A DNA stretch of 64,000 bases from CAVPTL01 sp963708725 (lineage in GTDB: Bacteria; Actinomycetota; Thermoleophilia; Gaiellales; JAICJC01), in NCBI GenBank assembly GCA_963708725.1, contig CAVPTL010000009.1, forward strand, positions 124,001 to 188,000, read 5' to 3'. The notes under the pieces were generated by a model. It was not told the DNA's origin and ran no database searches. It saw only the letters and a program-made list of their open reading frames with translations. Below are positions 9,187-18,203 of the stretch, piece after piece; within the stretch, counting starts at the first letter, position 1; the number at the start of each line of letters is the position of its first letter. The translations under genes and the position numbers were made by a program.

Positions 9187-9514
9187 CAGTCGTCGCGACC
9201 ACTGGAGCGACTGTGAGCACCAACTCGGTGCGGGCCACCACCCGCACCGAGTCGCCCGCATCAACTCCCTCCACGCAGTCGGCCGCCCAGATCGCGCCGT
9301 CCACCCGCACCTGCCCGCGGGGACGGCAATCCGACAGCGCAACGCCCTCGGCCCCGATCAAGGTCTGCGCCCCGGACACCGGCTGCCGATGGCGCATGGT
9401 GCGGTTCCAGAACATCAGCTCACCGATCCCCAGCACCAGGCCCGCGGCGAAGCACCACAGGTTCCACGGGGTCGGCACGAAGATCAAGAGTACGAAGGCG
9501 AGCAGGATCAGCAT
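9179..9514 (-). CDS. NfeD-like membrane protein
   Basis: This short protein (111 aa) has two hydrophobic segments at residues 1-15 and 20-37, followed by an OB-fold-like domain of about 60 residues (GAEGVALSDCRPRGQVRVDGAIW, quoted in part: GAEGVALSDC, then GQVRVDGAIW). That layout matches the short NfeD class, which partners with SPFH/stomatin-like proteins at membranes; no SPFH gene is nearby. Its stop codon is part of the palindrome at 9156-9186, which ends the convergent gene too. It is divergently placed from cydD, with about 60 bases between the two starts, so both promoters must sit in that interval. Confidence 0.75.
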   Translation of the reverse strand: MLILLAFVLLIFVPTPWNLWCFAAGLVLGIGELMFWNRTMRHRQPVSGAQTLIGAEGVALSDCRPRGQVRVDGAIWAADCVEGVDAGDSVRVVARTELVLTVAPVVATTGE

Positions 9515-9574
9515 CGCCTCAGGCTATCGCCAAACGCGGCCCCCGCGGCGGCTTCGTACTACGCTCTGACCACG

Positions 9575-11248
9575 ATGCGTGTTCTCGATCCGCGCCTGAT
9601 GGATCGCGCCCGCGCGGTGCGAACGGTGCTGATCGCCGATGTGGGCATCGGGCTCCTGACCGCCGCGCTGGTGCTCGCCCAGGCAACGCTGCTCGCCGAG
9701 GTGATCGCGCGATCATTTGACGGCGCCACGCTCAGCGCGCTTCGAACGCCGCTGGTGCTGCTCGTTGCCTGCTTCGCGCTGCGAGGCGTTTTGAGGTGGG
9801 GATTCGAGGTCGCCGGACGACTCGCGGCGACCAGCGTGTTGTCGCAGCTGCGGATGGGGCTGGTGCACCGCCGGCTCGCCGATCACCCGACCGCGCTTGA
9901 CGGCGCCCACAGCGCCGAGCTCGCGACCGCCGCAGTGTTTGGGGCAACGCCGCTCGAGGCGTACTTCGGGCAGCTCTTGCCACAGATGGTGCTGGCGTGC
10001 ATCGTCCCGATAGCGGTGATCCTGTGGGTGATCCCGATTGACGCCACCTCGGCGGCCATCATGTTGGTCACGCTGCCGCTGGTGCCGATCTTCATGATCC
10101 TGATCGGCACCTACACCCGCCGGCGAACGCAGGAGCGACAGCGCGCCCTCGATCTGCTCGCCACCCATTTCATGGACGTCGTGCGGGGGCTTCCCACCCT
10201 GCGCTCGTTCAATCGCGGGCCGGCGCAGACCCGTTCGATCGCCGATGCCGGTGAGCGCTACCGCCGGGCGACCATGGCGACGTTGCGGGTCGCGTTCCTC
10301 TCCGGCGCGGTACTCGAGCTGGCCGCCACCCTGGGTGTGGCGCTGGTGGCGGTGACCGTCGGCGTTCGCCTCGACGACGGCGGGCTCAGCCTTCGCGCCG
10401 CCATGACCGTGCTGATCCTGGCTCCCGAGCTGTATCTGCCGATCCGCACCGTCGGCACGCTCTACCACACCAGCGCTGACGGTTTGGAGGTGGCCGAGCG
10501 GCTGCTGCCGCTGTCCGAACCGCTGCCCGGCCCGTCGGAGACGCCGACGCGTTCGGCGCCCCCGCCCGGCCCGATCCGCTGTGAGGGCGTGGGGTACGTC
10601 TATCCCAGTCGCGACGTGCCGGTGCTGGCCGGCGTCGATCTTCAGATCGAACCCGGCGAGCTGGTGGTGTTGGTGGGGGAGAGCGGCAGCGGCAAGAGCA
10701 CACTGGCCTCGGTTGTGCTGGGGTTGGCGCTGCCCACCACCGGCCGGGTCACGGTCGGTGGGCTCGATCTCGAGGGGTGCGACCCGGAGGCCTGGCGGCG
10801 CACGCTCGCGTGGGTGCCGCAGCGTCCGGCGCTTCTGCGAGAGACGGTGGCCGACAACATTCGCCTCGGCGATCCGCAAATCGACGACCGGGCGGTGCGT
10901 GCCGCCGCGACCAGTGCGGGGGCGCACGAGTTCATCGAGTCACTGCCCGACGGCTACGACACCCTGCTCGGAGACGGCGGCCGCCAGGTCTCCGCGGGGC
11001 AACGACAGCGGATCGCGCTGGCCCGCGCGTTTGCGCGCGACGCGCGGCTGGTGGTGCTCGACGAGCCGACGGCCAACGTCGATGCGCCCACGGCTCTCGC
11101 CATCGGCCAGGCGATCGAACGCCTCGCCGACGAGCGCTCGGTGCTCGTGATCGCCCACAGCCCCGAGGTGATCACGCGTGCCAACCGGATCGTGAGGCTG
11201 GAGCGCGGCCGACTCGTGGACGACACCCCGATCGGGGCGGTCCGATGA
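9575..11248 (+). CDS. cydD: Thiol reductant ABC exporter subunit CydD
   Basis: This 557-aa half-transporter pairs with CydC to export glutathione or cysteine-type thiols, which supports assembly of cytochrome bd and periplasmic redox balance. The membrane domain (about residues 20-300) has six hydrophobic segments. The ATPase domain has Walker A GESGSGKST near 369, signature VSAGQRQR, and Walker B LVVLDEPTANVD. Family resemblance to CydD is clear in its first 100 residues (LLAEVIARSFDGA). ATG 9575 is chosen because the 62 in-frame codons upstream are antisense to the NfeD-like gene. The stop overlaps cydC by four bases. cydAB are not in this window. Confidence 0.9.
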   Translation: MRVLDPRLMDRARAVRTVLIADVGIGLLTAALVLAQATLLAEVIARSFDGATLSALRTPLVLLVACFALRGVLRWGFEVAGRLAATSVLSQLRMGLVHRRLADHPTALDGAHSAELATAAVFGATPLEAYFGQLLPQMVLACIVPIAVILWVIPIDATSAAIMLVTLPLVPIFMILIGTYTRRRTQERQRALDLLATHFMDVVRGLPTLRSFNRGPAQTRSIADAGERYRRATMATLRVAFLSGAVLELAATLGVALVAVTVGVRLDDGGLSLRAAMTVLILAPELYLPIRTVGTLYHTSADGLEVAERLLPLSEPLPGPSETPTRSAPPPGPIRCEGVGYVYPSRDVPVLAGVDLQIEPGELVVLVGESGSGKSTLASVVLGLALPTTGRVTVGGLDLEGCDPEAWRRTLAWVPQRPALLRETVADNIRLGDPQIDDRAVRAAATSAGAHEFIESLPDGYDTLLGDGGRQVSAGQRQRIALARAFARDARLVVLDEPTANVDAPTALAIGQAIERLADERSVLVIAHSPEVITRANRIVRLERGRLVDDTPIGAVR

Positions 11249-12885
11249 TCGCCACCGTCCGCAGGTTGCTGGCGCTTTCATCGCCGCCGCGCGTCCGGGT
11301 GGCGGTCTCGATCGTGCTCGGCGCTTTGGCGGTGATCTTCGGCATCGGCCTGATGGCGACCGCCGGCTGGCTGATCGCCCGCGCCGCTCAGCGCCCCGAT
11401 GTGCTCGAACTCGGTGTGGGGATCGTGCTTGTACGGTTCTTCGGTCTCGCCCGCCCGATCGCCCGGTATCTCGAGCGGCTGTCGTCGCACGACGTCGCCT
11501 TCCGCGCGCTGGCGGGCATCCGCACCCGGTTCTTCGAGCGGATCGAGCCGCTGGCGCCCGCCGAGCTCAGTGCCTTTCGCTCCGGCGATCTGTTGAGCCG
11601 CATGGTCGGCGACGTCGACGCGCTCCAGAATCTCTATCTGCGCGGTCTCGCGCCGCCGGCCATCGCGCTGATCGCGGGGCTGACCGCCGTTTTGGCGGCC
11701 GCGGTGGTGCTTCCGCTGGCCGGCGTGATGCTGGCGCTCGGGCTGATCGCGTCCGCCACGTTGGTGCCGCTGACGGGCGCCGCGGCGGGCCGGTCGGTGC
11801 GCGCGACTGCCGCAGCCCGCGGCGAGCTCAGCGCCGAGTTGGTGGAGCTCTTGCGATCGGCACCCGAGCTGGTGGTGCACGGCGCCGAATCCGACACGCT
11901 CGCGCGCGTCGGGGTGGCAGACGACCGGGTCGCAGCGTTGTCGCGGCGTGAGGGCGTGGTGGCGGGTGCGACCGAGGGCCTGGGCGTGATGATCACCGGC
12001 GTGACCGTCGCGGCGGTGCTGGCGGTGGCGGTTTCGGCGCACTCCTCCGGCACGATCTCCGGTGTGTGGGTCGCGACCCTCGGGCTGCTCGCGCTGGCCT
12101 CGTTCGAGTCGGTGGCCGCGTTGCCCCAGGCAGCGCGTGAGCTCTCCTCGACGCTGGCCGCGGGGCGGCGGGTGCTCGAGCTGACCGACCGACGTGCCCG
12201 GGTGGCGGAGCCCGAGACGGCTCTTGAGCCGCCATCGCGGCAACCGCGGCTTGCGTTGGATGGTGTGACGGCCGGCTATGCCCAGGAGCCACCGGTGCTG
12301 CGCGGGCTCAGCTTCGTGCTCGAACCGGGCCGGCGGGTAGCGCTGGTGGGGCCGAGCGGCGCGGGTAAGACGACCGTCGTGAACCTGCTGCTGCGCTTCC
12401 TCGATCCTCGCGAGGGCGCGGTGTTGCTGGACGGACACGACCTGCGCGAGTACCGGCTCGAGGACGTGCGAGCCACGATGGCGGTGGCCGGTCAGGACTC
12501 GCACGTGTTTGCGACCTCGATTCGCGAGAACGTGCGCCTGGCCCGACCCGGCGCGAGCGACGCCGAGATCATGGCAGCGCTTCGCGGTGCTCGGATCGAC
12601 GAATGGGTGGCCTCGCTTCCCGAGGGCCTCGACACCATGACCGGCGAGGAGGGAGCCGAGCTCTCGGGTGGTCAGCGCCAGCGGATTGCGATCGCCCGGG
12701 CACTGCTCGCCGACGCGCCGATTCTTGTGCTGGACGAGCCGACGGCGCACCTCGACTCGGACACGGCCGGGAGGCTGATGGCCGACGTGCTGGACGCCAC
12801 CGCCGGCAAGTCGCTGCTGTTGATCACCCACCGGCCGGAGGGCCTCGATCGGATGGATCAGGTCATCACGCTAACCTCCGACTGA
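11245..12885 (+). CDS. cydC: Thiol reductant ABC exporter subunit CydC
   Basis: This is the partner half-transporter of CydD, 546 aa. The N-terminal membrane domain carries the CydC-type stretch LMATAGWLIARAAQRP and then ARPIARYLERLSSHD. The ATPase domain has Walker A GPSGAGKTT near residue 370, signature LSGGQRQR and Walker B ILVLDEPTAHLD. It begins on an ATGA overlap with cydD, so the two are made together in equal amounts. A DUF7144 membrane gene begins three bases after the stop and may be cotranscribed. Confidence 0.9.
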   Translation: MIATVRRLLALSSPPRVRVAVSIVLGALAVIFGIGLMATAGWLIARAAQRPDVLELGVGIVLVRFFGLARPIARYLERLSSHDVAFRALAGIRTRFFERIEPLAPAELSAFRSGDLLSRMVGDVDALQNLYLRGLAPPAIALIAGLTAVLAAAVVLPLAGVMLALGLIASATLVPLTGAAAGRSVRATAAARGELSAELVELLRSAPELVVHGAESDTLARVGVADDRVAALSRREGVVAGATEGLGVMITGVTVAAVLAVAVSAHSSGTISGVWVATLGLLALASFESVAALPQAARELSSTLAAGRRVLELTDRRARVAEPETALEPPSRQPRLALDGVTAGYAQEPPVLRGLSFVLEPGRRVALVGPSGAGKTTVVNLLLRFLDPREGAVLLDGHDLREYRLEDVRATMAVAGQDSHVFATSIRENVRLARPGASDAEIMAALRGARIDEWVASLPEGLDTMTGEEGAELSGGQRQRIAIARALLADAPILVLDEPTAHLDSDTAGRLMADVLDATAGKSLLLITHRPEGLDRMDQVITLTSD

Positions 12886-12888
12886 CCG

Positions 12889-13314
12889 ATGGAGAATCCC
12901 AAGCACGCCAAAGCAGCGGATCCTGCAGCCTTTGTGCCCGGGTGGGTGTGGTTCGCCGGGGTGATCCTGTTCGTGGCCGGCAGCTTTCAGATGATCCATG
13001 GGTTTGCCGCGCTCGAGCGCAAGCAGTACTTCAGCCACGAGATCATCTACTCCAACCTCACGTTCTGGGGATGGGTGTTCTTGCTGTGGGGTGCCTGTCA
13101 GATCGTGGCGGGCCTGCTGTCGATCGCCGGGCGGATGCTCGGGAACTACATCGGGGTGATGCTGGCCGCGACCGCGATGATCCTGTGGTTCTTCATGATC
13201 TTCACGACGCCGCTGGCAGCGGTGCTCGGAGTCATCCTCAATGCGCTCGTCGTGTACGGCCTGACCACCGGCGCGGCCCCCGAGTGGGACCGCCAAGCCT
13301 CCCGACACCGATAG
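12889..13314 (+). CDS. DUF7144-type four-helix membrane protein
   Basis: This 141-aa protein has four hydrophobic segments at about residues 18-40, 58-80, 85-107 and 108-128. The pattern GWVWFAGVILFVAGSFQ at the start, TFWGWVFLLWGACQIVAG in the middle and VVYGLTTG at the end matches the DUF7144 family common in actinobacteria. Its function is unknown. It starts three bases after the cydC stop, which suggests one transcript with cydDC. The stop is followed ten bases later by a palindrome copy that also faces the convergent flavoprotein gene. Confidence 0.75.
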   Translation: MENPKHAKAADPAAFVPGWVWFAGVILFVAGSFQMIHGFAALERKQYFSHEIIYSNLTFWGWVFLLWGACQIVAGLLSIAGRMLGNYIGVMLAATAMILWFFMIFTTPLAAVLGVILNALVVYGLTTGAAPEWDRQASRHR

Positions 13315-13374
13315 AAACCGTGTCGTGAATAAATGGTGCCTGGCACCATTTATTCATGGTGCCAGGCACGGTTT
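13315..13374. repeat. Dispersed palindrome, copy 2 (AT variant) inside a larger nested inverted repeat
   Basis: The inner palindrome at 13326-13356 has arms TGAATAAATGGTGCC and GGCACCATTTATTCA around a central T. A second half-copy, TGGTGCCAGGCAC, follows at 13357-13369. An outer stem AAACCGTG (13315-13322) pairs with CACGGTTT (13367-13374), so the whole block can fold as a compound hairpin or in alternative pairings. The right side runs into TTTTTG, which gives a U-rich tail in the plus direction. It lies between the convergent DUF7144 and flavoprotein genes, and a bidirectional terminator role is likely but unproven. Confidence 0.85.
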
Positions 13375-13380
13375 TTGCGT

Positions 13381-14769
13381 TTAGGCGGGGCGGATGTTCT
13401 GGTTGACCCTGAACAGGTTTTGCGGATCCCGCGCTGCCTTGATCTCAGCCAGGCGGGCGTAGTTCTCGCGGTAGGTCGCCTTCACCCGCTCCTGTCCCTC
13501 GTCCATCATGAAGTTGACGTAGGCGCCGCCGGCCGAGAACGGATGCGTTCCCTCCCAGTAGCCCACGGTCCAGTCCTTGATCGCCTCGGCGTTTGCCGGA
13601 TCGGGATCGACGCCGACGATCACCTCAGCCCACGTCACGTCGCGGTAGGCGAATGCGGTGTCGGTATTGGAGAGGTCGTGGACCGCTCCGTCGATCGGGT
13701 ACATGTGCATCGTCGACTTGCCCGTCGGCAGGCGCTTGCCCCACTTGACGTGCTCGGCGATCGCCTCGTCCGAGAGCTCGCGGACGAAGTCGGCCCGCCA
13801 GTACCACTGCTCGCCCTTGGGATAGAGCGCATCGAACGCCCCCTGGATTGCGGGGTGCGGCATCTCGCCGACGCCGTGCATCAGCGGTGTACCCACCGCC
13901 AGCATCGGCTCCATCGCCTTGGCGGCATCTTCCGCTGAGCCGGTGTAGCACCACACGATTCCGGCGACCTGGCGGCCGTGCAGCTCCTCCGGGAACGGCG
14001 GTCCCGGCGGCACCGTCAGAAACGCGAAGAAGCCGTTCAGCTCGCGCTCCGCTGCGGGCATGAACTCGCGGTAGGCGCGCAGGACGTCTTCGGCCTGCTC
14101 GAGCGGCCAGAACGTCGGTCCGGCCTGCACGTTGGACACCGGATGGAGCCGGAACGTGAATGCGGTCACGACGCCGAAGTTGCCCCCTCCGCCACGGATC
14201 GCCCAGTACAGATCCGCGTTCTCGTTGGCATTGGCCCGCACCTGCGAGCCATCGGCCAGCACCATCTCGGCCTCGAGCACGTTGTCGATGGTCAGGCCGC
14301 ACGAGCGCGCCAGGTGCCCAATCCCGCCGCCCAGGGTCAGCCCGCCGACGCCGGTCGTGGAGATGACGCCGCTGGGCGTGGCCAGCCCGAACGCGTTGGT
14401 GGCGGCGTCGACCTCGTTCCAGACGCATCCGCCCTCGACCCGCGCCGTCTTGGCCGCCGCGTCCACCGTGATCGCCTTCATCGGCGACAGATCGATCACG
14501 ATGCCGTCGTCGCATGTTCCGAGACCGCCACCGTTGTGGCCGCCTCCGCGGATCGCAAGCAGCGTGCCGTGGTTGCGCGCGTAGTTCACCACGGCGGCGA
14601 CATCGTTCGCCGAATGACAGCGGGCGATCAGCCCGGGCCGCTTGTCGATCATGGCGTTGTAGACCGCACGCGCCTCGTCGTAGTTGCTGTCGTCCGGCCC
14701 GATCAGCTCCCCTGAGAAGCCTTTCAACTCATCCTGTGCACTCGCTTTGAGTGACGTTGCCGTTGCCAT
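13381..14769 (-). CDS. FAD-binding oxidoreductase, berberine-bridge (BBE) type
   Basis: This 462-aa protein belongs to the PCMH/BBE class of covalent flavoproteins, which oxidise alcohols, sugars or related groups with O2 or another acceptor. The FAD-binding domain includes IRGGGHNGGGLGTCDDG near residues 73-89, in which the His is the usual 8-alpha flavin anchor. TTGVGGLTLGGGIGHLAR and GGGGNFGVVTAF follow. The BBE C-terminal piece ends DPQNLFRVNQNIRP. At the position where bicovalent members have Cys before the GVGG turn, this protein has Ile-Ser, so it is probably bound by His only. No signal peptide is seen. The gene is divergent from the large LuxR regulator, which may control it. Its substrate is unknown. 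Confidence 0.85.
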   Translation of the reverse strand: MATATSLKASAQDELKGFSGELIGPDDSNYDEARAVYNAMIDKRPGLIARCHSANDVAAVVNYARNHGTLLAIRGGGHNGGGLGTCDDGIVIDLSPMKAITVDAAAKTARVEGGCVWNEVDAATNAFGLATPSGVISTTGVGGLTLGGGIGHLARSCGLTIDNVLEAEMVLADGSQVRANANENADLYWAIRGGGGNFGVVTAFTFRLHPVSNVQAGPTFWPLEQAEDVLRAYREFMPAAERELNGFFAFLTVPPGPPFPEELHGRQVAGIVWCYTGSAEDAAKAMEPMLAVGTPLMHGVGEMPHPAIQGAFDALYPKGEQWYWRADFVRELSDEAIAEHVKWGKRLPTGKSTMHMYPIDGAVHDLSNTDTAFAYRDVTWAEVIVGVDPDPANAEAIKDWTVGYWEGTHPFSAGGAYVNFMMDEGQERVKATYRENYARLAEIKAARDPQNLFRVNQNIRPA

Positions 14770-14897
14770 GTGTATTCCCCCTCGGTTGTCGTCACGGCGT
14801 GTAGAGCCAACCTACGAGGACGAACGAGATTTCGCATGACTCGGATTGATCCAAACTCGACGACCACGTTGTAATGGTGGCATGATCAGATCTGACT

Positions 14898-17864
14898 ATG
14901 GACGCGCCGGGGGCACTACCAGGTCAACTGCGGCTGACACCGTCCTTCCCGTTTGTCGGACGACCGCGGGAGATGGCGACGCTGAGGTCCGTGATGCCGC
15001 GTGTGCCCGGCGAGGGCAGGCGGATTGCGCTGATCGGTGGCGAGGCGGGTTCGGGCAAGAGCCGGCTGGTGCGCGAGTTTGCGAGTGCGGCGGCCGACGA
15101 CGGCTGCCTGGTGCTGTACGGCGCCTGTGACTCGGTCGTGTCCACGCCCTACCAGCCGATCACCGAGGCGCTCGACCAGTTCGTGCGAATCGCCGATCCC
15201 GACGAGCTGCGGGCGGATCTGGGGGAGGGCGGAGGAGAGCTGACCCGGCTGGTGGCGGCGCTTCCCCAGCTCGTCACCGGCTTGCCGCGACCTGTTTCAG
15301 CCGATCAGGACACCGAGCGGCTGCGCCTCCATCATGCGGTCGCCGAGATGCTCGTGAACATCAGTGCTCGGCGCCCCACGGCGCTGGTGCTGGAGGATGC
15401 GCACTGGGCCGATGGCCCGACGCTCTTACTGCTCCGTCACCTGTCGCGTGCCGCGGCCTCGGCTCGCCTGCTGCTGCTCGTGACCTTCCGCGACACCGCC
15501 GCCGACGTACCCAGCGACCTGTCCTCGACGCTCGTGGAACTGCGTCGCTCGGAGGGGGTCGTGCCGATCAAGCTCGGTGGCCTCTCGATCGACGAGATCT
15601 CCGAGCTGGTGGCCCGCGCCGGTGGTGCCGACCTCGGCGACCAGCTGCCCGGCGTGGCCTCCGCGATGCACGACCTGACCCAGGGCAATCCGTTCCTGGT
15701 GATCGAGTTGTGGCGCGAGCTGGTCGAGAGTGGTGCCCTCGCGGTCGTCGACGGTGTAACGCAGCTGAGCCGTCCACTGGCTGAGCTGGCGACCCCGGAG
15801 GCGGTGCGCGAGGTCGTCGGCCAGCGGCTCGACCGGCTTGACCCGGTAACCACTGGAGTGCTCCAACTCGCCGCCGTGATGGGACGCGAGTTCGACCTGA
15901 CCACCGTCAGACGCGGATCGGGGATCGACGAGCAGTCGGTGCTGGCGGCGATCGATCTGGCCGAGCAGAGCGGCATGATCACCGCGATACCCGAACGCCG
16001 GCTTCGGTACCGCTTCAGCCATGAGCTGGTGCGGCGGGCGCTGTATGACCGGCTACCGGCCCTGCGCCGAGCCGAGCTGCACCTGAGTGCCGCCGAGGCG
16101 CTCGAGCAGTCGGGTACCCGCTCCCCCGCCGAGCTCGCCTACCACTTCACCGCCGCCGCGCCTCTCGGTGGCACCGAACGCGCGGTCGAGTACAACCTCG
16201 AGGCGGCGGCGGCCGCAGCCTCGGCCCTCGCATTCGAGCAGGCGGCCGATTCGCTTGGCCAGGCACTGGAACTCGGCGTCGCAGATCGCAGCCGCGAGGC
16301 CCAGATCCGGTTTGAGCTCGGCGAGCTGCACTTCCGCGCAGGCCAATCGACTGCTGCCCTCGATGCCTACGTCGAGGTCACCGAGATCAGCCGCGAGCTG
16401 GAGGATGGCGAGCTGTTTGCGAGTGCCGCGATCGGGTTCGAGAACGCGTGTTGGCGCATGGGCGTCGTGGATCCAGACGCGCTGGCACTCTTGACCGAGG
16501 CATCGGCGCGGCTCGATCCGCGCGACTCGTCGCTGCGCGTGATGGTGGTGAGCGGCACGGCGCGGGCGCTGGCCTTCCACGGCGAGCACGAACGCAGCGC
16601 CGCGGCCCGCCACGAGGCCGTGGCGATGGCACGGAGGCTGGGCGATCGGACTGCTCTGGCCAAGGTCACGATGCGCGCCTACTGGGCCCGTGGAACCAGC
16701 ACCCTCGAGGAGATCCTCGAGATGCTCGACGAGTCGCTGCGGCTGGCCGCCGAGCTGGGAGACATCGAGACTCAGGCCGAGGCGCGCGAGTGGCGGATCG
16801 CCGCGTTGATCGCAACCGGCGAGATCGAGACCGCCCGTCACGAGCTGGCTGTCGTCTCGGAGGTGGCCGCACAGATCGGGCAGCCGTTCATCCTGCATGT
16901 CGCCGAGCACTACCGCGCGACCATCGAGCTTTGCAGCGGCCGGCTGGCCGAGGCAGAAGCGGCCGCCGACAGGTCGCACGAGTGGGGTAGCCTGCTCACC
17001 GGTCGCGACTCGACAGGCCCCTACGGAGTACAGATGTTCAGCATCCGGCGCGAGCAGGGCCGCCTGGCCGAGCTTGCTCCGGTGGTGAGAATTCTCGCCG
17101 GCGGCGAACGTGAGGGCGGCGCCTGGGCACCCGGCCTCGCGGCGCTTTTGGCCGAGCTCGAGATGTTCGACGAGGCCCGCCGGGAGCTCGACGAGATCCG
17201 CCGCCGCGGTCTCGATGAGCTACGCCCGGCCTTGTGGCTTGCCTCACTCACATATCTCACCGACGCCAGTTACGCCGTCGGGGATTCGCAGATGGCCGGC
17301 GAGCTCTATCCAGCGCTCGAACGTCACGCGGGCGAGGTGGTGACCATCGGACACGGCGTTGCCTGTTACGGCTCGGCCGACCGTTACCTCGGGATGGCGG
17401 CCGCGACCGCCGGCGACCCCGAGCTGGCGGCTCGCCACCTCGAGGTCGCGATGCGGGTCAACGGCCGGATGGGCGCCCGCACCTGGCTCGCCCACACGGC
17501 GTACGTCTACGGGCGGTTGCTGCTGGGCTCTGACCCGGACCGGGCCGCAGATTTGCTGCGGACAGCATCGACGCTGGCGACCCAGGTGGGGATGCCGTCG
17601 TTGCGGATCAGGATCGCCACCGCCGGTGCTCCCACAGCCACCTCTGCGCTTCCGGACGATCTCTCGCCGCGCGAGGTGCAGATCCTGGCCCAGGTGGCCC
17701 AGGGGCTCTCGAACCGCGAGATCGGTGAGGCCATGGTCATCAGCCAGCACACGGTTGCAAACCATGTGCGCAGCATCCTGCGTAAGACCGGATGTGCAAA
17801 CCGCACGGAAGCCGGCGCCTACGCATTTGAAAATGGACTCGCGGTCGGCCGTCGGCGGGACTAG
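14898..17864 (+). CDS. Large ATP-binding LuxR-family regulator (MalT/LAL type)
   Basis: This 988-aa regulator has an N-terminal AAA/STAND ATPase domain, a long helical repeat middle and a C-terminal LuxR helix-turn-helix. Walker A is GGEAGSGKSRL near residues 48-58, and the Walker B-like strand ALVLEDAHWAD lies near 160. The middle (about 400-880) is rich in Ala/Leu/Glu helices like TPR arrays that sense ligands or partners. The HTH region reads LSPREVQILAQVAQGLSNRE near 920-940, then ISQHTVANHVRSILRKTG. Proteins of this layout are usually positive regulators of neighbouring operons. Candidate targets are the divergent flavoprotein gene and the downstream DUF4242/Stf0/sulfatase genes. The inducer is unknown. 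Confidence 0.88.
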   Translation: MDAPGALPGQLRLTPSFPFVGRPREMATLRSVMPRVPGEGRRIALIGGEAGSGKSRLVREFASAAADDGCLVLYGACDSVVSTPYQPITEALDQFVRIADPDELRADLGEGGGELTRLVAALPQLVTGLPRPVSADQDTERLRLHHAVAEMLVNISARRPTALVLEDAHWADGPTLLLLRHLSRAAASARLLLLVTFRDTAADVPSDLSSTLVELRRSEGVVPIKLGGLSIDEISELVARAGGADLGDQLPGVASAMHDLTQGNPFLVIELWRELVESGALAVVDGVTQLSRPLAELATPEAVREVVGQRLDRLDPVTTGVLQLAAVMGREFDLTTVRRGSGIDEQSVLAAIDLAEQSGMITAIPERRLRYRFSHELVRRALYDRLPALRRAELHLSAAEALEQSGTRSPAELAYHFTAAAPLGGTERAVEYNLEAAAAAASALAFEQAADSLGQALELGVADRSREAQIRFELGELHFRAGQSTAALDAYVEVTEISRELEDGELFASAAIGFENACWRMGVVDPDALALLTEASARLDPRDSSLRVMVVSGTARALAFHGEHERSAAARHEAVAMARRLGDRTALAKVTMRAYWARGTSTLEEILEMLDESLRLAAELGDIETQAEAREWRIAALIATGEIETARHELAVVSEVAAQIGQPFILHVAEHYRATIELCSGRLAEAEAAADRSHEWGSLLTGRDSTGPYGVQMFSIRREQGRLAELAPVVRILAGGEREGGAWAPGLAALLAELEMFDEARRELDEIRRRGLDELRPALWLASLTYLTDASYAVGDSQMAGELYPALERHAGEVVTIGHGVACYGSADRYLGMAAATAGDPELAARHLEVAMRVNGRMGARTWLAHTAYVYGRLLLGSDPDRAADLLRTASTLATQVGMPSLRIRIATAGAPTATSALPDDLSPREVQILAQVAQGLSNREIGEAMVISQHTVANHVRSILRKTGCANRTEAGAYAFENGLAVGRRRD

Positions 17865-17876
17865 GATGGGAGGGCC

Positions 17877-18134
17877 ATGCCGCTCTATGTGATTGAACGG
17901 ACGTTCGCAGAGCAGCTCGACCTGGGCGTCGAGGACGTCAGATTGATCGAGGACGTCAACGCCGACGAGGGCGTGCGTTGGCTGTTCTCGTTCCTGAGCG
18001 CCGATCGGCGTCGTTCGTACTGCCTGTACGAGGCGCCGTCGCCTGACGAGATCGTGACCGCCGCACAGCGTGCAAACGTCCCGCTGGACAAGATCGTCGA
18101 GGTCGAGAAGTTCGACCCTCAGCTGATGCGCTGA
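17877..18134 (+). CDS. DUF4242 (SCO4226-like) small protein
   Basis: This 85-aa protein begins MPLYVIERTF and has the ferredoxin-like beta-alpha-beta pattern of DUF4242, with VRWLFSFLSADRRRSYCLYE in the middle and a final VPLDKIVEVEKF strand. The Streptomyces relative SCO4226 is described as a nickel-binding protein; metal binding here is only inferred. A GGGAGGG site sits just before ATG 17877, 12 bases after the LuxR-regulator stop, so the two are probably cotranscribed. Confidence 0.75.
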   Translation: MPLYVIERTFAEQLDLGVEDVRLIEDVNADEGVRWLFSFLSADRRRSYCLYEAPSPDEIVTAAQRANVPLDKIVEVEKFDPQLMR

Positions 18135-18203
18135 GGGCGGTCATCGGGAAATACCAACTATCCCTACCGGCATACTGAGCTTTGTGCTACCTTGGGAGAG
18201 CAA

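Noticed and set aside
9713..12831. Large minus-strand frames opposite cydD and cydC
   Set aside because: Antisense to two ABC proteins with complete Walker motifs; composition is His/Arg/Gln-rich as expected of mirror frames.
13333..13938. Plus-strand frame starting MVPGTIYS, also seen at 31553 and on the minus strand near 13349
   Set aside because: These starts are the translated palindrome itself (ATGGTGCC...), and the rest is antisense or intergenic.
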